Assembly: GCA_007996965.1 (NCBI GenBank)
Contig: BIMP01000001.1
Span: 620,001 to 684,000 of the forward strand
Reading direction: 5' to 3'
Length of the DNA: 64,000 bases
Origin: a cyanobiont of Ornithocercus magnificus
GTDB taxonomy: Bacteria; Cyanobacteriota; Cyanobacteriia; PCC-6307; Cyanobiaceae
Shown here: positions 1-10,572 of the stretch, piece after piece
Layout of the letters: every line of letters starts with the position of its first letter
Position numbering within the stretch: the first letter of the stretch is position 1
The notes under the pieces: generated by a model
Told to the model about the DNA's origin: nothing
The model's input: the letters and a program-made list of their open reading frames with translations, nothing else
Databases searched by the model: none
Program-made: the position numbers and the translations under genes

Positions 1-346
1 TTGGCCAGTGCTGGAGTTAGGCCTAAATCCAGAAAACTTACGCCAGCGCATTGAGCAACGCACACGGCAGCTATATGCTAGCGGACTGGTAGAGGAAACA
101 GAACAGCTCTGCAATCGTTTTGGTAACAGTCTGCCGTTGCTACAAACGATTGGCTATGGCGAGGCTCTGCAGCTTCTAAGAGGGTTAATATCTCGCGAGG
201 CAGCACTCAATATCACCTTGTGCCGTAGTAACCGTCTCGCCAAACGTCAGCGCACCTGGTTCCGGAACCAACACCAGCCATATTGGTTACCAAATGGTCA
301 AGCTATGAGCCAGGCTATCCAGCTGATCAAAAGGAGACTAATGTAG
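1..346 (+). CDS. miaA: tRNA dimethylallyltransferase, C-terminal part (cut by window edge)
   Basis: This is the last ~114 residues of MiaA, which adds a dimethylallyl group to N6 of A37 in tRNAs that read UNN codons. The frame is open to the window edge and reads W-P before the GTG at position 8, so that GTG is internal and the gene begins outside the window. Visible family features are the segment VLELGLNPENLRQRI, the motif QTIGYGEAL around residues 46-54 of the visible part, and a basic end with AKRQRTWFRNQ, the tRNA-binding RQxTWFR motif. It ends 65 bp before infC on the same strand. The miaA-infC neighbourhood fits picocyanobacterial backbone order. Confidence 0.93.
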   Translation, partial: WPVLELGLNPENLRQRIEQRTRQLYASGLVEETEQLCNRFGNSLPLLQTIGYGEALQLLRGLISREAALNITLCRSNRLAKRQRTWFRNQHQPYWLPNGQAMSQAIQLIKRRLM

Positions 347-411
347 AAGCTGGAGATTCCATTGCGCATCAACCACGCTATGCAGTCTCTTCCGCTCCTT
401 TATCTGCCTGA

Positions 412-1122
412 ATGCCTCCACGTCCTCGTTTCGACCGACGCGCTCCGGTCCGGGAACTTCCCAACATCAACGACCGCATCCAATACGCACAGTTGCGGGT
501 GGTTGATTCTGACGGTACACAGCTAGGAGTAATCAGTCGAGATGAAGCCCTTGCAGTCTCTCAGGAACGAGACCTCGACTTAGTGCTAGTGAGTGAGAAA
601 GCAGATCCTCCAGTCTGCCGGGTAATGGATTACGGTAAGTACAAGTTTGAACAGGAGAAGAAAGCTAAGGAGGCCAAGAAAAAATCGCATCAGACTGAAG
701 TAAAAGAGGTCAAGATGCGTTACAAGATTGACCAACACGACTATGATGTCCGCATCGGCCAGGCTGTCCGTTTCCTCAAAGCTGGAGATAAAGTAAAGTG
801 CACGGTAATTTTTCGTGGCCGCGAAATCCAGCACACTGCTCTGGCTGAATCATTACTGCGGCGCATGGCTAAAGATCTTGAAGAGCAATCTGAGATTCAG
901 CAAATCCCGAAGCGTGAGGGACGTAACATGATCATGTTTTTGACGCCGCGCAAGACACCACTGGCAAAGAAGGAAGACAGAGGGGAAGCTTCACATAAAG
1001 CTATACGAACAGTTCCAGCGTCACTAAGACTTACCACAGCCAGGAGTGCACCACTTCCAACAATGGCAACCCAGGCTAATCAACTTAATAAAGATATATC
1101 ACCACCTTCTTCATCAGCTTAG
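412..1122 (+). CDS. infC: Translation initiation factor IF-3
   Basis: IF-3 binds the 30S subunit, discriminates start codons and the initiator tRNA, and prevents premature 50S joining. The N-terminal domain (about residues 15-85) has NDRI and the [21 protein letters not shown] signature region. A lysine-rich helical linker ([10 protein letters not shown]) follows, then the C-terminal domain with [17 protein letters not shown] and [10 protein letters not shown]. The start is an ordinary ATG, unlike the AUU of E. coli. The protein has 236 residues against ~180 in E. coli; the excess is a Ser/Thr/Pro-rich tail of ~50 residues, as seen in many cyanobacterial IF-3 proteins. Its 3' end overlaps the convergent hydrolase gene by 9 bp. 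Confidence 0.96.
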   Translation: MPPRPRFDRRAPVRELPNINDRIQYAQLRVVDSDGTQLGVISRDEALAVSQERDLDLVLVSEKADPPVCRVMDYGKYKFEQEKKAKEAKKKSHQTEVKEVKMRYKIDQHDYDVRIGQAVRFLKAGDKVKCTVIFRGREIQHTALAESLLRRMAKDLEEQSEIQQIPKREGRNMIMFLTPRKTPLAKKEDRGEASHKAIRTVPASLRLTTARSAPLPTMATQANQLNKDISPPSSSA

Positions 1123-1860
1123 GTGCTTACTGATCAACTGCCACCCCGCTGCTGCTGCTGCTGCATCGAAGGTATCACGGGCTTCGCACATGAATCCGTG
1201 ACCTACCTTAGGAATTTCAATGTAATGAAGACGCTCTGCAGAGGGATCAGCTACTGCCATGGCTGAAGCAACAGCTGTACGCTCACTAATAGGGATTAGT
1301 GGATCAGCACTGCCACAGATATAAGTAAGCTGACCGTATATTTGTGGCAAGACTTCCAGACTAGGAGGACCACCACCAGGACGACTGTGGCTAACGCCGG
1401 CCCCGTAAAAGATTAATGTAGAAGACACCTGTGGCAGGATAGATGTAAGTAGAGCAGCATGACCACCGAAGCAAAATCCTAGTACAATAACTAGCGGTGG
1501 ATTTGGGCCAGCTTTAACTACTCGTTGCAGCCAGGCGATAGCTGCTGCAGCATCTGCTTGAATCTGGTCAGCTCTAGTGGCTTCTTTATGGAGGCGACCC
1601 TCAGCTAGTTCTGCCTCGCTGTATCCCAAATCGAGTGTGGGAGAACTACGTGCAAAAAGCGGTATTGCCAGTGCAGGCGTACCTGTACTGGCAATACGGT
1701 CCGTGACACTACGCACCCAGGCGTTTACGCCAAACACCTCAGGAAGCACAAGTACTACGCGATTACTAGCGCGGGCTGGTGACCACCAGCAGCGCAGTGT
1801 TACCAATGCATTATCAATCGTGATCCAATGTCCAGGGACTATATCGGTGACAGGTGACAT
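1114..1860 (-). CDS. Dienelactone hydrolase family protein
   Basis: An alpha/beta hydrolase of the dienelactone hydrolase family, cytosolic and probably acting on a small ester or lactone. The real substrate in cyanobacteria is unknown. The Cys nucleophile elbow GFCFGG, the acid segment CGSADPLIP and the histidine segment KVGHGFMC form the expected Cys-Asp-His triad in the right order. I start it at the ATG at 1860 (MSPVTD); the frame extends ten codons upstream to 1890, but that part shows no family similarity. It is convergent with infC (9-bp overlap) and divergent from the GntR gene, with about 80 bp between the starts. Confidence 0.85.
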   Translation of the reverse strand: MSPVTDIVPGHWITIDNALVTLRCWWSPARASNRVVLVLPEVFGVNAWVRSVTDRIASTGTPALAIPLFARSSPTLDLGYSEAELAEGRLHKEATRADQIQADAAAAIAWLQRVVKAGPNPPLVIVLGFCFGGHAALLTSILPQVSSTLIFYGAGVSHSRPGGGPPSLEVLPQIYGQLTYICGSADPLIPISERTAVASAMAVADPSAERLHYIEIPKVGHGFMCEARDTFDAAAAAAGWQLISKHLS

Positions 1861-1939
1861 AGGACAGCGAGATGCAAAAACAATTGTCACTGAGAAGATC
1901 GCTCCTTAGGGTGGCCACATTCCAATCTGGCTCACCGGC

Positions 1940-2929
1940 GTGCGATTCCATATCCAGCAGGAGAGTGATATCCCAGCGTCAACCCAGCTGTACAACCAGA
2001 TCTGTTTCGCTATCGCTGCTCGACATTACCCGCCAGGTCACAGGCTTCCAAGCACTCGCCAATTAGCTATGCAAACAGGATTGCATCGCAATACGATTAG
2101 TAAGGTTTACCGGCAGCTTGAGAGCGATGGTGTTGTTGAGGCAATGGCTGGCTCAGGTATTTATGTGCGTGATCAGCAAAAGCCACGCAAGATCCGGACT
2201 CCTTCACAAGCCCGCAGCCGCACTGTTACTGATCTAGATCGTGAAGTGCGCAAGTGCATTGATGGTTTGCTCAATGCCGGATGCACGCTACAGCAGACCA
2301 GAGAGCTACTCATACATGAGATCGACTGGCGACTGCGCTGTGGAGCTCGTGTTTTGGTGAGCACGCCAAGAGAAGACATTGGCGCTTCAATGCTAATAGC
2401 TGAGGAGCTAGAGCCCTGTCTTGGTGTACCTGTAGAGATAGTCCCGATGGAAGAACTTGAGAGCGTTTTGGAAACCACTAACAATGGCACTGTGGTAACT
2501 AGCCGCTATTTTCTGCAGCCAATGGAGAAACTAGCTCAGCGTCATAGTGCACGAGCGATAGCAGTGGACCTCAATGACTTTTGCCAGGAATTAAACATGC
2601 TCAAAGAACTGCGAGCGGGTAGTTGTGTAGGCCTAGTAAGCATTAGCCCTGGTATCTTACGAGCCGCTGAGGTAATTCTACACAGCATGCGTGGTAATGA
2701 GCTACTACTAATGACAGCCACACCTGATGTTGGTAGTCGGCTCTTAGCACTACTGCGTGCCGCTAGCCATGTCCTTTGTGACCGCCCGAGCCTACCACTA
2801 GTAGAGCAAAGCCTACGTCGAAACCGCTCTCAGTTGATCCGAATGCCACAGATGCACTGTGCTCATCACTACCTTAGCGGTGCCACAATCGCTCAACTAC
2901 GCAAGGAGATCGGACTACAAGCTAGTTAA
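1940..2929 (+). CDS. GntR-family transcriptional regulator
   Basis: A DNA-binding regulator with the N-terminal GntR winged helix (about residues 10-78). Typical features are the stretch [29 protein letters not shown] and the wing GSGIYV. The ~230-residue C-terminal region is not an aminotransferase (MocR) domain and has no obvious FCD or UTRA signature; it looks like the effector domain of the cyanobacterial GntR form. The start is GTG at 1940, giving the usual N-terminus with [18 protein letters not shown]. The stop is followed one base later by the ATG of cysE, so the two are surely cotranscribed and probably translationally coupled. A role in sulfur or cysteine metabolism is only inferred from that pairing. 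Confidence 0.88.
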   Translation: MRFHIQQESDIPASTQLYNQICFAIAARHYPPGHRLPSTRQLAMQTGLHRNTISKVYRQLESDGVVEAMAGSGIYVRDQQKPRKIRTPSQARSRTVTDLDREVRKCIDGLLNAGCTLQQTRELLIHEIDWRLRCGARVLVSTPREDIGASMLIAEELEPCLGVPVEIVPMEELESVLETTNNGTVVTSRYFLQPMEKLAQRHSARAIAVDLNDFCQELNMLKELRAGSCVGLVSISPGILRAAEVILHSMRGNELLLMTATPDVGSRLLALLRAASHVLCDRPSLPLVEQSLRRNRSQLIRMPQMHCAHHYLSGATIAQLRKEIGLQAS

Positions 2930-2930
2930 T

Positions 2931-3701
2931 ATGCTTAAGCATATGCGCATCGACCTGGCGATCATCCGGGCTCGTGATCCAGCTGCACGCGGTTTTCTGG
3001 AAATTCTGCTCTGCTACCCAGGATTCCAGGCTTTGGTGCTGCACCGTCTCAGTCATCAGCTATGGCGGTCTCGACTGCCACTAAAATTGGTAGCGCGGAT
3101 GTTGAGCCAGCTAGGCCGTAGCATCACAGGTGTGGAGATTCATCCGGGTGCGCGTATTGGCCTAGGGGTATTTATAGATCATGGAATGGGAGTAGTAATT
3201 GGTGAGACAGCTGAAGTAGGACAGCGTTGCCTGCTTTACCAAGGTGTTACACTTGGTGGAACTGGAAAAGAACATGGCAAACGCCATCCTACGTTAGCAG
3301 ACAACGTAGTAGTAGGCGCTGGTGCCAAGATATTGGGTGCAATTACCATAGGTGCTAACACTCGTATCGGTGCCGGATCTGTAGTAGTGCGCGATGTGGA
3401 AGCAGATTGCACAGTTGTCGGCATACCCGGTCGAGTAATACACCAGAGCGGCGTGCGCGTAAACCCTCTGGCTCACTCTGCGTTACCTGATACTGAAGCT
3501 AATGTCATCCGTAACTTAATGGAACGCATTGATCAACTAGAGAATCAGGTGGCAGCCCTGCAAACTGGTCTACGTGAGTTGGCTGCCGGGCGGCCAATTC
3601 ACGATACTTGCATGGGAGGAAAATCTCAGAACCTCAAAGATCGTGAGATACTAGAATTTCTTGGGGATAGCACTAGTTCAAAGCCTGGTAACCAGATCTA
3701 G
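2931..3701 (+). CDS. cysE: Serine O-acetyltransferase
   Basis: CysE transfers acetyl from acetyl-CoA to L-serine to give O-acetylserine, the carbon skeleton for cysteine. The helical N-terminal region has [21 protein letters not shown]. The left-handed beta-helix of hexapeptide repeats follows, with [27 protein letters not shown] and the catalytic-region [18 protein letters not shown]. The frame is open back to 2859, but the ATG at 2931, one base after the regulator stop, matches the family start. A C-terminal tail of ~60 residues ([11 protein letters not shown], a short coiled coil) goes beyond the core. The gene is convergent with secA, with a 3-bp gap. Confidence 0.95.
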   Translation: MLKHMRIDLAIIRARDPAARGFLEILLCYPGFQALVLHRLSHQLWRSRLPLKLVARMLSQLGRSITGVEIHPGARIGLGVFIDHGMGVVIGETAEVGQRCLLYQGVTLGGTGKEHGKRHPTLADNVVVGAGAKILGAITIGANTRIGAGSVVVRDVEADCTVVGIPGRVIHQSGVRVNPLAHSALPDTEANVIRNLMERIDQLENQVAALQTGLRELAAGRPIHDTCMGGKSQNLKDREILEFLGDSTSSKPGNQI

Positions 3702-3704
3702 CAG

Positions 3705-6557
3705 TTATGCTATAGCAGTTTGTGATGTTGGTACTGGCTGGAACATAAACATAGAGTAGATGACATTACGGCGCATGTTTGTCATCATCTCCAGAAACAT
3801 GTCATAGCCTTCATTCTTGTATTCAATTAGAGGATCCTTCTGTCCATAACCACGCAAACCAACAGACTCACGCAGAGCGTCCATAGCTTGAAGATGCTCA
3901 CGCCAGAGAGTGTCTATTTGCTGGAGGATAAAGAAACGCTCTGCCTCACGCATTAATCCTGGCCGCTGCTGATCAATTTGACTCTCTTTAATGTCGTAGG
4001 CGTTACGCAGCTGCTCTTGCAGAAAAGCTTTAAGCTCTTCTATCGAGAGGCCTCGCAGCTGCTCAGGAGTAAGGTCCTGCAGTAAGTAGATGAACTCTTT
4101 TACTTTGTCTGTTAGCTGGCCAAGATACCACTCTTCAGGTGGTAGATCTGGGTTGATGTATGCCTCAATAATTTCATTCATCGTTTGCTCACCATAGTCA
4201 ATTACCTGTCTTTTAAGTTCACGGCCTTCGAGGACACGACGACGCTCGCTATAAACTGCCCGACGTTGGTTATTCATCACCTCATCATATTCAAATACTT
4301 GCTTACGAATGTCGTAGTAGTAAGTTTCTACTTTTTTCTGCGCGCCTTCGAGAGAGCGCGTGAGCATAGTAGATTCGATTGGCATATCTTCTTCAACGCG
4401 AAACGCATTCATAAGCGCTGCAACCCGATCGCCACCAAAGATGCGTAGTAGATTATCGCCAAGAGAGAGGAAAAAGCGGGTGCTGCCTGGATCCCCCTGA
4501 CGACCAGCACGGCCACGTAGTTGATTATCTACCCGACGTGACTCGTGGCGCTCCGTGCCAATTACATGTAGCCCACCTAACTCACGTACTTGTAGCTCTT
4601 CCTGTTTTACAACTTCGTTAAATTCAGCCCGGACGCGGACAATTGCCTGACGCAGTGAAGTAATCTGGGGATCATCGGTAGGAGCTTGTTCAGCAGCAGC
4701 GGCAATTCGGTCCTCTAACTCGATTGAACTTAAAGTTCTATCACCCCATTTATCGACTAATTCTTGGCATAGTTGGTCTAACGCTTGATTAGTGCCCTCG
4801 GTAAGAGGGCATGGATAAAGGCTGCCGATAGTGCGGGTTATTCTGGAAGAATGTGTGCAAGGACTTGCAGTAGCAGAAATTCCAGACTCCCCAAAACCGT
4901 TGCCACCTTTAGTATTTCGTTGTAAAGATATGGCCGGATGACACCCTTCCTCAGACTGTGCTAATCGAGGCAATAATACCTCACGCAACTTCAAGCGGGC
5001 CATATAATCGCTGTTACCACCAAGGATAATATCAGTGCCGCGGCCAGCCATGTTAGTTGCAATAGTGACGGCGCCAGAGCGGCCGGCTTGAGCAATAATT
5101 TCTGCTTCACGCTCGACATTCTCTGGCTTTGCATTAAGTAAGTTGTGAGGGATATCTTGTTCAGTTAAGAGCGTACTGAGCAGCTCGCTCTTCTCAACAC
5201 TGGTAGTCCCTACTAAGACCGGTCGGCCCTGCTTATGAATTTCAGCAGTTTCACTAGCGACCGCTCGCCACTTGGCAGACTCGGTCTTGTATACTTGGTC
5301 AGTCCAATCCTGGCGTGCGCGCTGCCTGTGGGTTGGGATCACAGTTGTCTCAAGCTTGTAGGTTTTCTCAAATTCGACTTCCTCAGTTTTGGCAGTACCA
5401 GTCATTCCAGCTAAGCGAGGGTAGAGCAGGAAAAAGTTCTGGTAGGTGATAGATGCTAGGGTCTGGGTCTCTGGCTGGATCGCCAATCGTTCTTTGGCTT
5501 CAATAGCTTGGTGTTGACCATCGCTCCAGCGGCGGCCTGGCATTACACGACCAGTAAATTCATCAACAATTACTGCTTCAGCCTCACGAACAATATAGTT
5601 AACATCTCGAGTAAAAAGTTCTTTTGCCTTAAGTGCGTTAGTAATATAGTGGGCCCAAGGATCTTTTGGATCGTAAAGATCTTCGACACCTATTAGACAT
5701 TCAACTTTAGCAAAACCTTCATCGGTGAGTGTACAGCTTCGCTGTTTCTCATCTACCTCATAATCACCTTCAGGATCAATGCCATCTTTTCCCAATTTAG
5801 CTGAACGTTTGAGTATGCTAGCTACTTCAGCAGCTTTCTGGTACTTTTCCTGAGGTCGCTCTACTTGGCCTGAGATAATTAGTGGTGTTCGTGCTTCATC
5901 AATCAGGATTGAGTCGACCTCATCAACAACGCAGTACTGAAACTGCCGCTGCACCACCTCTCTAATGTCTGATGCCATATTATCTCGGAGGTAGTCGAAG
6001 CCCAACTCCGAATTGGTCGCATAAGTGATGTTGCAGGCATAGTTGCGGCGTCGCTCAGCTGGGCTCATATCCTGTTGAATGAGACCAACACTAAGGCCAA
6101 GAAACCGATGTACTTGACCCATCCACTCGGCATCTCGGCGAGCTAGGTAGTCGTTTACGGTTACCACATGCACACCACGGCCAGTGAGTGCGTTTAGAAA
6201 GCTGGGCAGAGTGGCTACCAGGGTCTTGCCTTCACCGGTTTTCATCTCGGCAATTTGCCCCTCGTGTAGCACCATGCCACCAATCAATTGCACATCAAAG
6301 TGACGCATACCCAGCACACGCTGACTAGCCTCACGCACTATGGCAAAGGCATCAGGCAATAGCTCATCGAGCAAGAAACGCTGCTTTTCAAGATCACCAG
6401 CGTTATCAAGACGCTGGCGGAGATCAGCTGTGAGCGCGCGCAACTCTTCATCGCTGAGTCGAGCAACATCCTCCTCGAGGAGGTTGATATCAGAGACGAT
6501 CGGCTGATAGCGCCTCAGCTTGCGGGCATTGGGATCACCCAACAGCAGCTTGAGCAT
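3705..6557 (-). CDS. secA: Preprotein translocase ATPase SecA
   Basis: SecA is the motor that drives unfolded preproteins through SecYEG at the plasma and thylakoid membranes. Nucleotide-binding domain 1 contains [13 protein letters not shown] (Walker A, near residue 105) and [23 protein letters not shown]2 contains [16 protein letters not shown] and [20 protein letters not shown]. Between them lies an insertion of roughly 80 residues rich in Ser/Thr/Gly, as in other cyanobacterial SecA proteins and one reason for the 950-residue length. The C-terminal zinc-binding cysteine tail of enterobacterial SecA is absent, which is normal here. The ATG at 6557 gives the expected start [10 protein letters not shown]. 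It marks the left border of the surface-glycan island. Confidence 0.97.
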   Translation of the reverse strand: MLKLLLGDPNARKLRRYQPIVSDINLLEEDVARLSDEELRALTADLRQRLDNAGDLEKQRFLLDELLPDAFAIVREASQRVLGMRHFDVQLIGGMVLHEGQIAEMKTGEGKTLVATLPSFLNALTGRGVHVVTVNDYLARRDAEWMGQVHRFLGLSVGLIQQDMSPAERRRNYACNITYATNSELGFDYLRDNMASDIREVVQRQFQYCVVDEVDSILIDEARTPLIISGQVERPQEKYQKAAEVASILKRSAKLGKDGIDPEGDYEVDEKQRSCTLTDEGFAKVECLIGVEDLYDPKDPWAHYITNALKAKELFTRDVNYIVREAEAVIVDEFTGRVMPGRRWSDGQHQAIEAKERLAIQPETQTLASITYQNFFLLYPRLAGMTGTAKTEEVEFEKTYKLETTVIPTHRQRARQDWTDQVYKTESAKWRAVASETAEIHKQGRPVLVGTTSVEKSELLSTLLTEQDIPHNLLNAKPENVEREAEIIAQAGRSGAVTIATNMAGRGTDIILGGNSDYMARLKLREVLLPRLAQSEEGCHPAISLQRNTKGGNGFGESGISATASPCTHSSRITRTIGSLYPCPLTEGTNQALDQLCQELVDKWGDRTLSSIELEDRIAAAAEQAPTDDPQITSLRQAIVRVRAEFNEVVKQEELQVRELGGLHVIGTERHESRRVDNQLRGRAGRQGDPGSTRFFLSLGDNLLRIFGGDRVAALMNAFRVEEDMPIESTMLTRSLEGAQKKVETYYYDIRKQVFEYDEVMNNQRRAVYSERRRVLEGRELKRQVIDYGEQTMNEIIEAYINPDLPPEEWYLGQLTDKVKEFIYLLQDLTPEQLRGLSIEELKAFLQEQLRNAYDIKESQIDQQRPGLMREAERFFILQQIDTLWREHLQAMDALRESVGLRGYGQKDPLIEYKNEGYDMFLEMMTNMRRNVIYSMFMFQPVPTSQTAIA

Positions 6558-7189
6558 GGACGGGTGCCGAATTGATTCCTGACCAGCCTACTAAGGTTGT
6601 CGAGAAGGGGATGACCACGGCCACCTGAATATTTCGAAGCAACAAACAGTGAAAATAGGCTCACTTAGTGCAGCTATGCTGACTTACATAAGCAACTTCC
6701 CTGGTTAGCTAAAGAACATGTAGTTTTGGAGCCTACAAACATTCATGATACCCACTTGGAGTACATACTTATAGGCTGCTTGAGTGCCGGCAAAAGTTTA
6801 AGTGTTTTTGTATCTTTGCCTACGACGAATAGGTAACCTCTAAATTGCATTTCAGGTTTATGCTAGCTATTGCCCAGTGAAGTTTTAGTCTAAGCTCTAC
6901 TACCCTAACTTTAATTTTGCTAAGTGCTACAGATAATAGCTTGATTGCAGGCCTAAAACTACAGCAAGTACATCTGAAGACTTTCAAATTTGATGCAAGC
7001 TTTTTTATGACAGGCAAGACCGTGCCTTGTTGACATAAGTGTGTGTTTTGCATCTTGCCACAATTGACACCTCAGAAAGACATTTTCTCATAAGGTCAGG
7101 CAATAACCGTGACTTAGTCCAAGTTCTAAGTCTTGTTGCAGGGATAATGCATAGCTTGTTGATAAACTCTTTTAAGATCCAAATTTCTT
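6558..7189. other. Gene-free spacer between secA and the surface-glycan island
   Basis: About 630 bases with no recognisable gene between the divergent secA and the first glycosyltransferase. It is AT-richer than the flanking genes. One 77-codon frame on the minus strand (6820-7053) has no family features and odd composition, and I do not call it. It must carry the secA promoter and that of the glycosyltransferase, but I see no convincing -35/-10 pair. It may be leftover sequence at the island junction. Confidence 0.5.
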
Positions 7190-8245
7190 ATGCGCTTATC
7201 AATTCTGGTCATCTCTCGAACACCAGGCTTCCTTAGTGCTATGTTAGGCAGTCTATCAACTGCCACCAGGCTATCGGGACGAGAGGTTGAAATACTCTGT
7301 TCTTGGAACGGTAGTCAGTGTGATGAAGCAACTATCAATAATTATTCTGGATACGAGATCTTAATAGCCCAGCGAGACCGCTATCACTTCGCTACTAACA
7401 TGAACTCATTAGCAGAGAAGGCTAGTGGTGAGTTGTTGTTACTAATTAATGATGATGTGATACTTGATCCTAGCAGTCTTGATATAGCAATCACCTGTCT
7501 TGAGAGTCATATAAAAACTGGACTTGTAGCTGGACGACTGCGTGATGGCGAGGGATCTCTAACGCATGCAGGCATACTGTTTGACAGTCGTTGCTCTCCC
7601 TATCACCAGCTTAGCCACGCCATATCTGCTGAGCATAGTGTTGTGACTGGAAAAAGCCGTGTTGTGCCTGCTGCAACTGGCGCACTGATGCTGCTCCGGC
7701 GTGAGGATTTTCAAGCCACACGCTTCAGCACACATTACCATGTCTGTGGCGAGGATGTGGAATTGTGTCTAGACCTACGTCAGCATCTCGATCTTGAGAT
7801 AAGATATTGTCCAGGCTTTAGTGGTCGTCATGACTCTGAAGGTACACGCTCACAAATTCAAGAACAACAAGGCAATAGTGAAGACCTAAGTAAAATACGC
7901 CAGCGATATCGGCGATTTCTCAGGGAGGCTAGTCGTCTGCAATTGCAACATGAGCTAGAGGCGAGCGTTGTAGAGGCGGAAGCTCTACGATCTCTTGAGA
8001 GACATCGGCAACAAGAAGGTGAACAGATTAGTAACTTGCTAGTTCTTTTAAAGCAACACAAGTCACAAAATATTCTCAGCCCAGAGTTACAGTATTGGCG
8101 CCAGCAGAGCCATGCTTTGCAACTAGAACGTTTACGTCTAGAGCACGATTTGCAGCACACGCATCAGTTGTTGCAAGCTTGCCAGTGCTTAAACAGATCA
8201 AGAGGCCTGAATCTGGATGACAGCCCAATCATTAATCGGCCGTAA
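7190..8245 (+). CDS. Family 2 glycosyltransferase with C-terminal coiled coil
   Basis: A GT-A fold glycosyltransferase, cytosolic or at the inner membrane face, adding a sugar to a surface glycan. The first residues RLSILVISRTPGFLSAMLGSL form the nucleotide-binding strand, and LLLLINDDVILDP near residue 85 carries the acidic metal-binding motif. A CGEDVELCLDLRQ segment matches the acceptor-side ED motif near residue 187. Residues ~220-335 are rich in Leu, Gln, Glu and Arg and look like a long coiled coil, unusual for a GT2 and possibly a scaffold for neighbouring enzymes. The donor sugar cannot be told. It overlaps the next gene by 29 bp. Confidence 0.83.
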   Translation: MRLSILVISRTPGFLSAMLGSLSTATRLSGREVEILCSWNGSQCDEATINNYSGYEILIAQRDRYHFATNMNSLAEKASGELLLLINDDVILDPSSLDIAITCLESHIKTGLVAGRLRDGEGSLTHAGILFDSRCSPYHQLSHAISAEHSVVTGKSRVVPAATGALMLLRREDFQATRFSTHYHVCGEDVELCLDLRQHLDLEIRYCPGFSGRHDSEGTRSQIQEQQGNSEDLSKIRQRYRRFLREASRLQLQHELEASVVEAEALRSLERHRQQEGEQISNLLVLLKQHKSQNILSPELQYWRQQSHALQLERLRLEHDLQHTHQLLQACQCLNRSRGLNLDDSPIINRP

Positions 8246-9755
8246 GGTTCTAATAACTGCTTATGATTTAGAGCAGAGCGAACATCGCGGTATAGCTGTT
8301 TACACTAAGGCACTAATCCGCTGCTTGGCACAGGCTGGTGCAAGGGTCTGGCTATTGACAGAGTTTGCACTCAATGATCGGAGACTAAGAGATCTACCAC
8401 AATCAACTCGTTTGATGATCCAGAGTGCGCATGTATTAAGTAGACTAGCTGATAGCCAAAGGCAAAAACCATCAACGCTACTGGAGCGCAAGTTTGAACT
8501 TGCTAGGAAAATTCGTTGTTGGAGCCGACGCGCAATTCTAGTTAGTGAGATAGCCAGGCGGCCACGCTATTACCGACAAAAAGACTTGTGCAAGATCCGT
8601 CTTGATCAACTGCATGACAATCCTTATCCCCGGCTCGAACGTCTAAACTATCTTAAGTATATTGAAGGTATTGTCTGCGCTCCAGAACTATTTTTTGCCA
8701 CACAGTTGGCAGCTATGCTAAAGCATCAGCAACCAGTAGAGATTGATCTTAGTGGCTTTGATATGTTGCTCACTAGTTGTCCATTGAATCTTTGGCCACG
8801 ACACATATCCACATTTGTTCAAACTGTACATGACTTAATACCTCTCGAGATCGCAGACTACGAAGACCCTTTTATGTTTAGCAACAGACTTCAGGCTTGT
8901 CTACCAGCGCGACGTTTGTTCGTCTCCCAGACAACAGCGATTAAGTACTTCCGTCATATTAAGCAACTAGAGTGCAAACGCTCGCATAGCTTTGTCCATA
9001 GCATCGAGCACCGGGAAGTTGTGGTTGTGCAACCACCATCATTACAGTTTCCTGACTGGCTGACAGCAAACCCTAAGCAAGTGAGTGACCTAAGACCTGT
9101 AAGTTACTTACTGCGGCAAGACACAATTGGCTCTATGCCTGAGGATGCACTAACAGCCAATTACATGAAGCAGAAGTCTTGCGAAAAGCTCCAGCCTTTC
9201 TGCTATCTGCTGTTTAACTCATCGGTAGAGCCCCGCAAAAACTTAGTCTTTCTTGCCCAGGCCTATGCTGAGTCCGATCTTAACAGCCTTGGTATTCAGC
9301 TTTGTGTTACTGGAAAGCTTAAGGGTGACGACTATAGTCATGCAGTCCAAGAGATTGTTGCACGTGAGTCTGGCATTCTACTCACTGGCTATATTGACGA
9401 GACTACTAAGCTAGATCTCTACTTGAATTCCCTATGCTTGCTAAGCCCTTCATTAGTAGAGGGTTTTGGCATTCCTGTGCTTGATGCTGCCTGTCTAGGA
9501 ATGACTGCGATTGTCAGTGACTGTGATTCTCATCGTGAGATTCAAGCCCTACATGATTTCCGGGATAATGTGATTACACTCAACATGCTACATAGACAAG
9601 ACTGGATTATGGCGATGCAAGCAGTCGTTAGCCTTAACAGTTTCCTCTGGAGAAACCCTGCTGAGGAGCGAAGGCGACGTATTAGCCGCTACAGGATGCT
9701 TGCTCAGAGCTTTTCTGACCAGCTACAAGACGATCTTCAAAAGCTGCTTAGTTGA
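8217..9755 (+). CDS. Family 4 glycosyltransferase
   Basis: A GT-B fold glycosyltransferase of 512 residues. The N-terminus KVLITAYDLEQSEHRGIAVYTKALIR is the usual GT4 acceptor-domain start. The C-terminal half holds LLFNSSVEPRKNLVFLAQAY and the donor-binding region SPSLVEGFGIPVLDAACLG with the E-x7-E type acidic pair. An insertion of ~80 residues (roughly 240-320) between the two lobes makes it longer than the typical ~370-400. It starts inside the end of the preceding GT2 gene, so the two form one operon. It is convergent with the ABC permease gene, 7 bp apart. Sugar and linkage are unknown. Confidence 0.85.
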   Translation: MTAQSLIGRKVLITAYDLEQSEHRGIAVYTKALIRCLAQAGARVWLLTEFALNDRRLRDLPQSTRLMIQSAHVLSRLADSQRQKPSTLLERKFELARKIRCWSRRAILVSEIARRPRYYRQKDLCKIRLDQLHDNPYPRLERLNYLKYIEGIVCAPELFFATQLAAMLKHQQPVEIDLSGFDMLLTSCPLNLWPRHISTFVQTVHDLIPLEIADYEDPFMFSNRLQACLPARRLFVSQTTAIKYFRHIKQLECKRSHSFVHSIEHREVVVVQPPSLQFPDWLTANPKQVSDLRPVSYLLRQDTIGSMPEDALTANYMKQKSCEKLQPFCYLLFNSSVEPRKNLVFLAQAYAESDLNSLGIQLCVTGKLKGDDYSHAVQEIVARESGILLTGYIDETTKLDLYLNSLCLLSPSLVEGFGIPVLDAACLGMTAIVSDCDSHREIQALHDFRDNVITLNMLHRQDWIMAMQAVVSLNSFLWRNPAEERRRRISRYRMLAQSFSDQLQDDLQKLLS

Positions 9756-9762
9756 CTACTAC

Positions 9763-10572
9763 TTAAATTAGAAATGGTAGGTTGGGGCGTTCTTGGTTGA
9801 GCAGGCGGACTGCAAGCCAAATTCCTAAGATGTTGATACCTAACAGACACAAGTTAACTATCCACTGCACCTCGCCTGTCATCAACGTGTGACGTATAGG
9901 TCTGAGCATATGGTAGAGAGGGTTAAGGTTAGCAGTCCAGCCCAAATTACCAAGGTTCTTTTTCTTATAAAGGATTGGTGATAGTAGGAAGACTAACTGC
10001 AAAGCAATCGGCACTAACTGATAAAAGTCACGGTAGCGTGCTCCAAGCAAGCAGACTAGAACAGGAAGCCAAAATAAGAATAGGAACAAGTTTATTAGGG
10101 GAAACCAGCCATAGAAAATCAAGTTAGCAAGGAGGTTATGCTGAAAATAACTGAGGGCTAGTAGAACGAGTAGAAAAGACTGGCCGAAAGTTTGCAGTTG
10201 AAAAGCCCATTCCTCAAGTGTGTAGAAAATTGGGTTAAGGTTAGTGTTGTGTACATGTACCTGGTTATGCTCGAATAAGTTAGGTGCTGATCCGATTGCT
10301 GCACCAATACTGTTCCAAACCACTAGACCAATACCGAGATATACTACATAAGTATTAAAGTCCTCTACTCTAAATACTGTTCCATAGACGAATGCTAATG
10401 CAGTGATTGAAAGCAAGTTTGAAAGGCCAAGCCAGAAGCTTCCAAGAAAGGTCCGCGCGAAGCGAGCTCGAGTGCGAGCTGTAGCTGTAAACCACCATAC
10501 ACGGCGTGTGTGCCAGGCCTCCCACAATGTATAGCTAACAGAGTCGATTTGTTTTGGGAAGTTGACAATCAT
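9763..10572 (-). CDS. ABC-2 type polysaccharide exporter, permease subunit
   Basis: The integral membrane subunit of a Wzm/KpsM-type exporter that moves a lipid-linked polysaccharide across the inner membrane. About six hydrophobic segments are visible, for example LGSFWLGLSNLLSITALAFVYG, VYLGIGLVVWNSIGAAIG, LLVLLALSYF, LFLFLFWLPVLVCLLG, LVFLLSPILY and LCLLGINILGIWLAVRLL. The motif LNPLYHMLRPIRHTLMTG near residue 220 is typical of this family. Its ATG shares one base with the stop of the ATPase gene (TGATG), so the two are coupled. The neighbouring glycosyltransferases presumably make the exported chain. Confidence 0.9.
   Translation of the reverse strand: MIVNFPKQIDSVSYTLWEAWHTRRVWWFTATARTRARFARTFLGSFWLGLSNLLSITALAFVYGTVFRVEDFNTYVVYLGIGLVVWNSIGAAIGSAPNLFEHNQVHVHNTNLNPIFYTLEEWAFQLQTFGQSFLLVLLALSYFQHNLLANLIFYGWFPLINLFLFLFWLPVLVCLLGARYRDFYQLVPIALQLVFLLSPILYKKKNLGNLGWTANLNPLYHMLRPIRHTLMTGEVQWIVNLCLLGINILGIWLAVRLLNQERPNLPFLI

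Noticed and set aside
6820-7053. Possible 77-residue gene on the minus strand in the secA spacer
   Set aside because: No family features, unusual composition and no supporting context.
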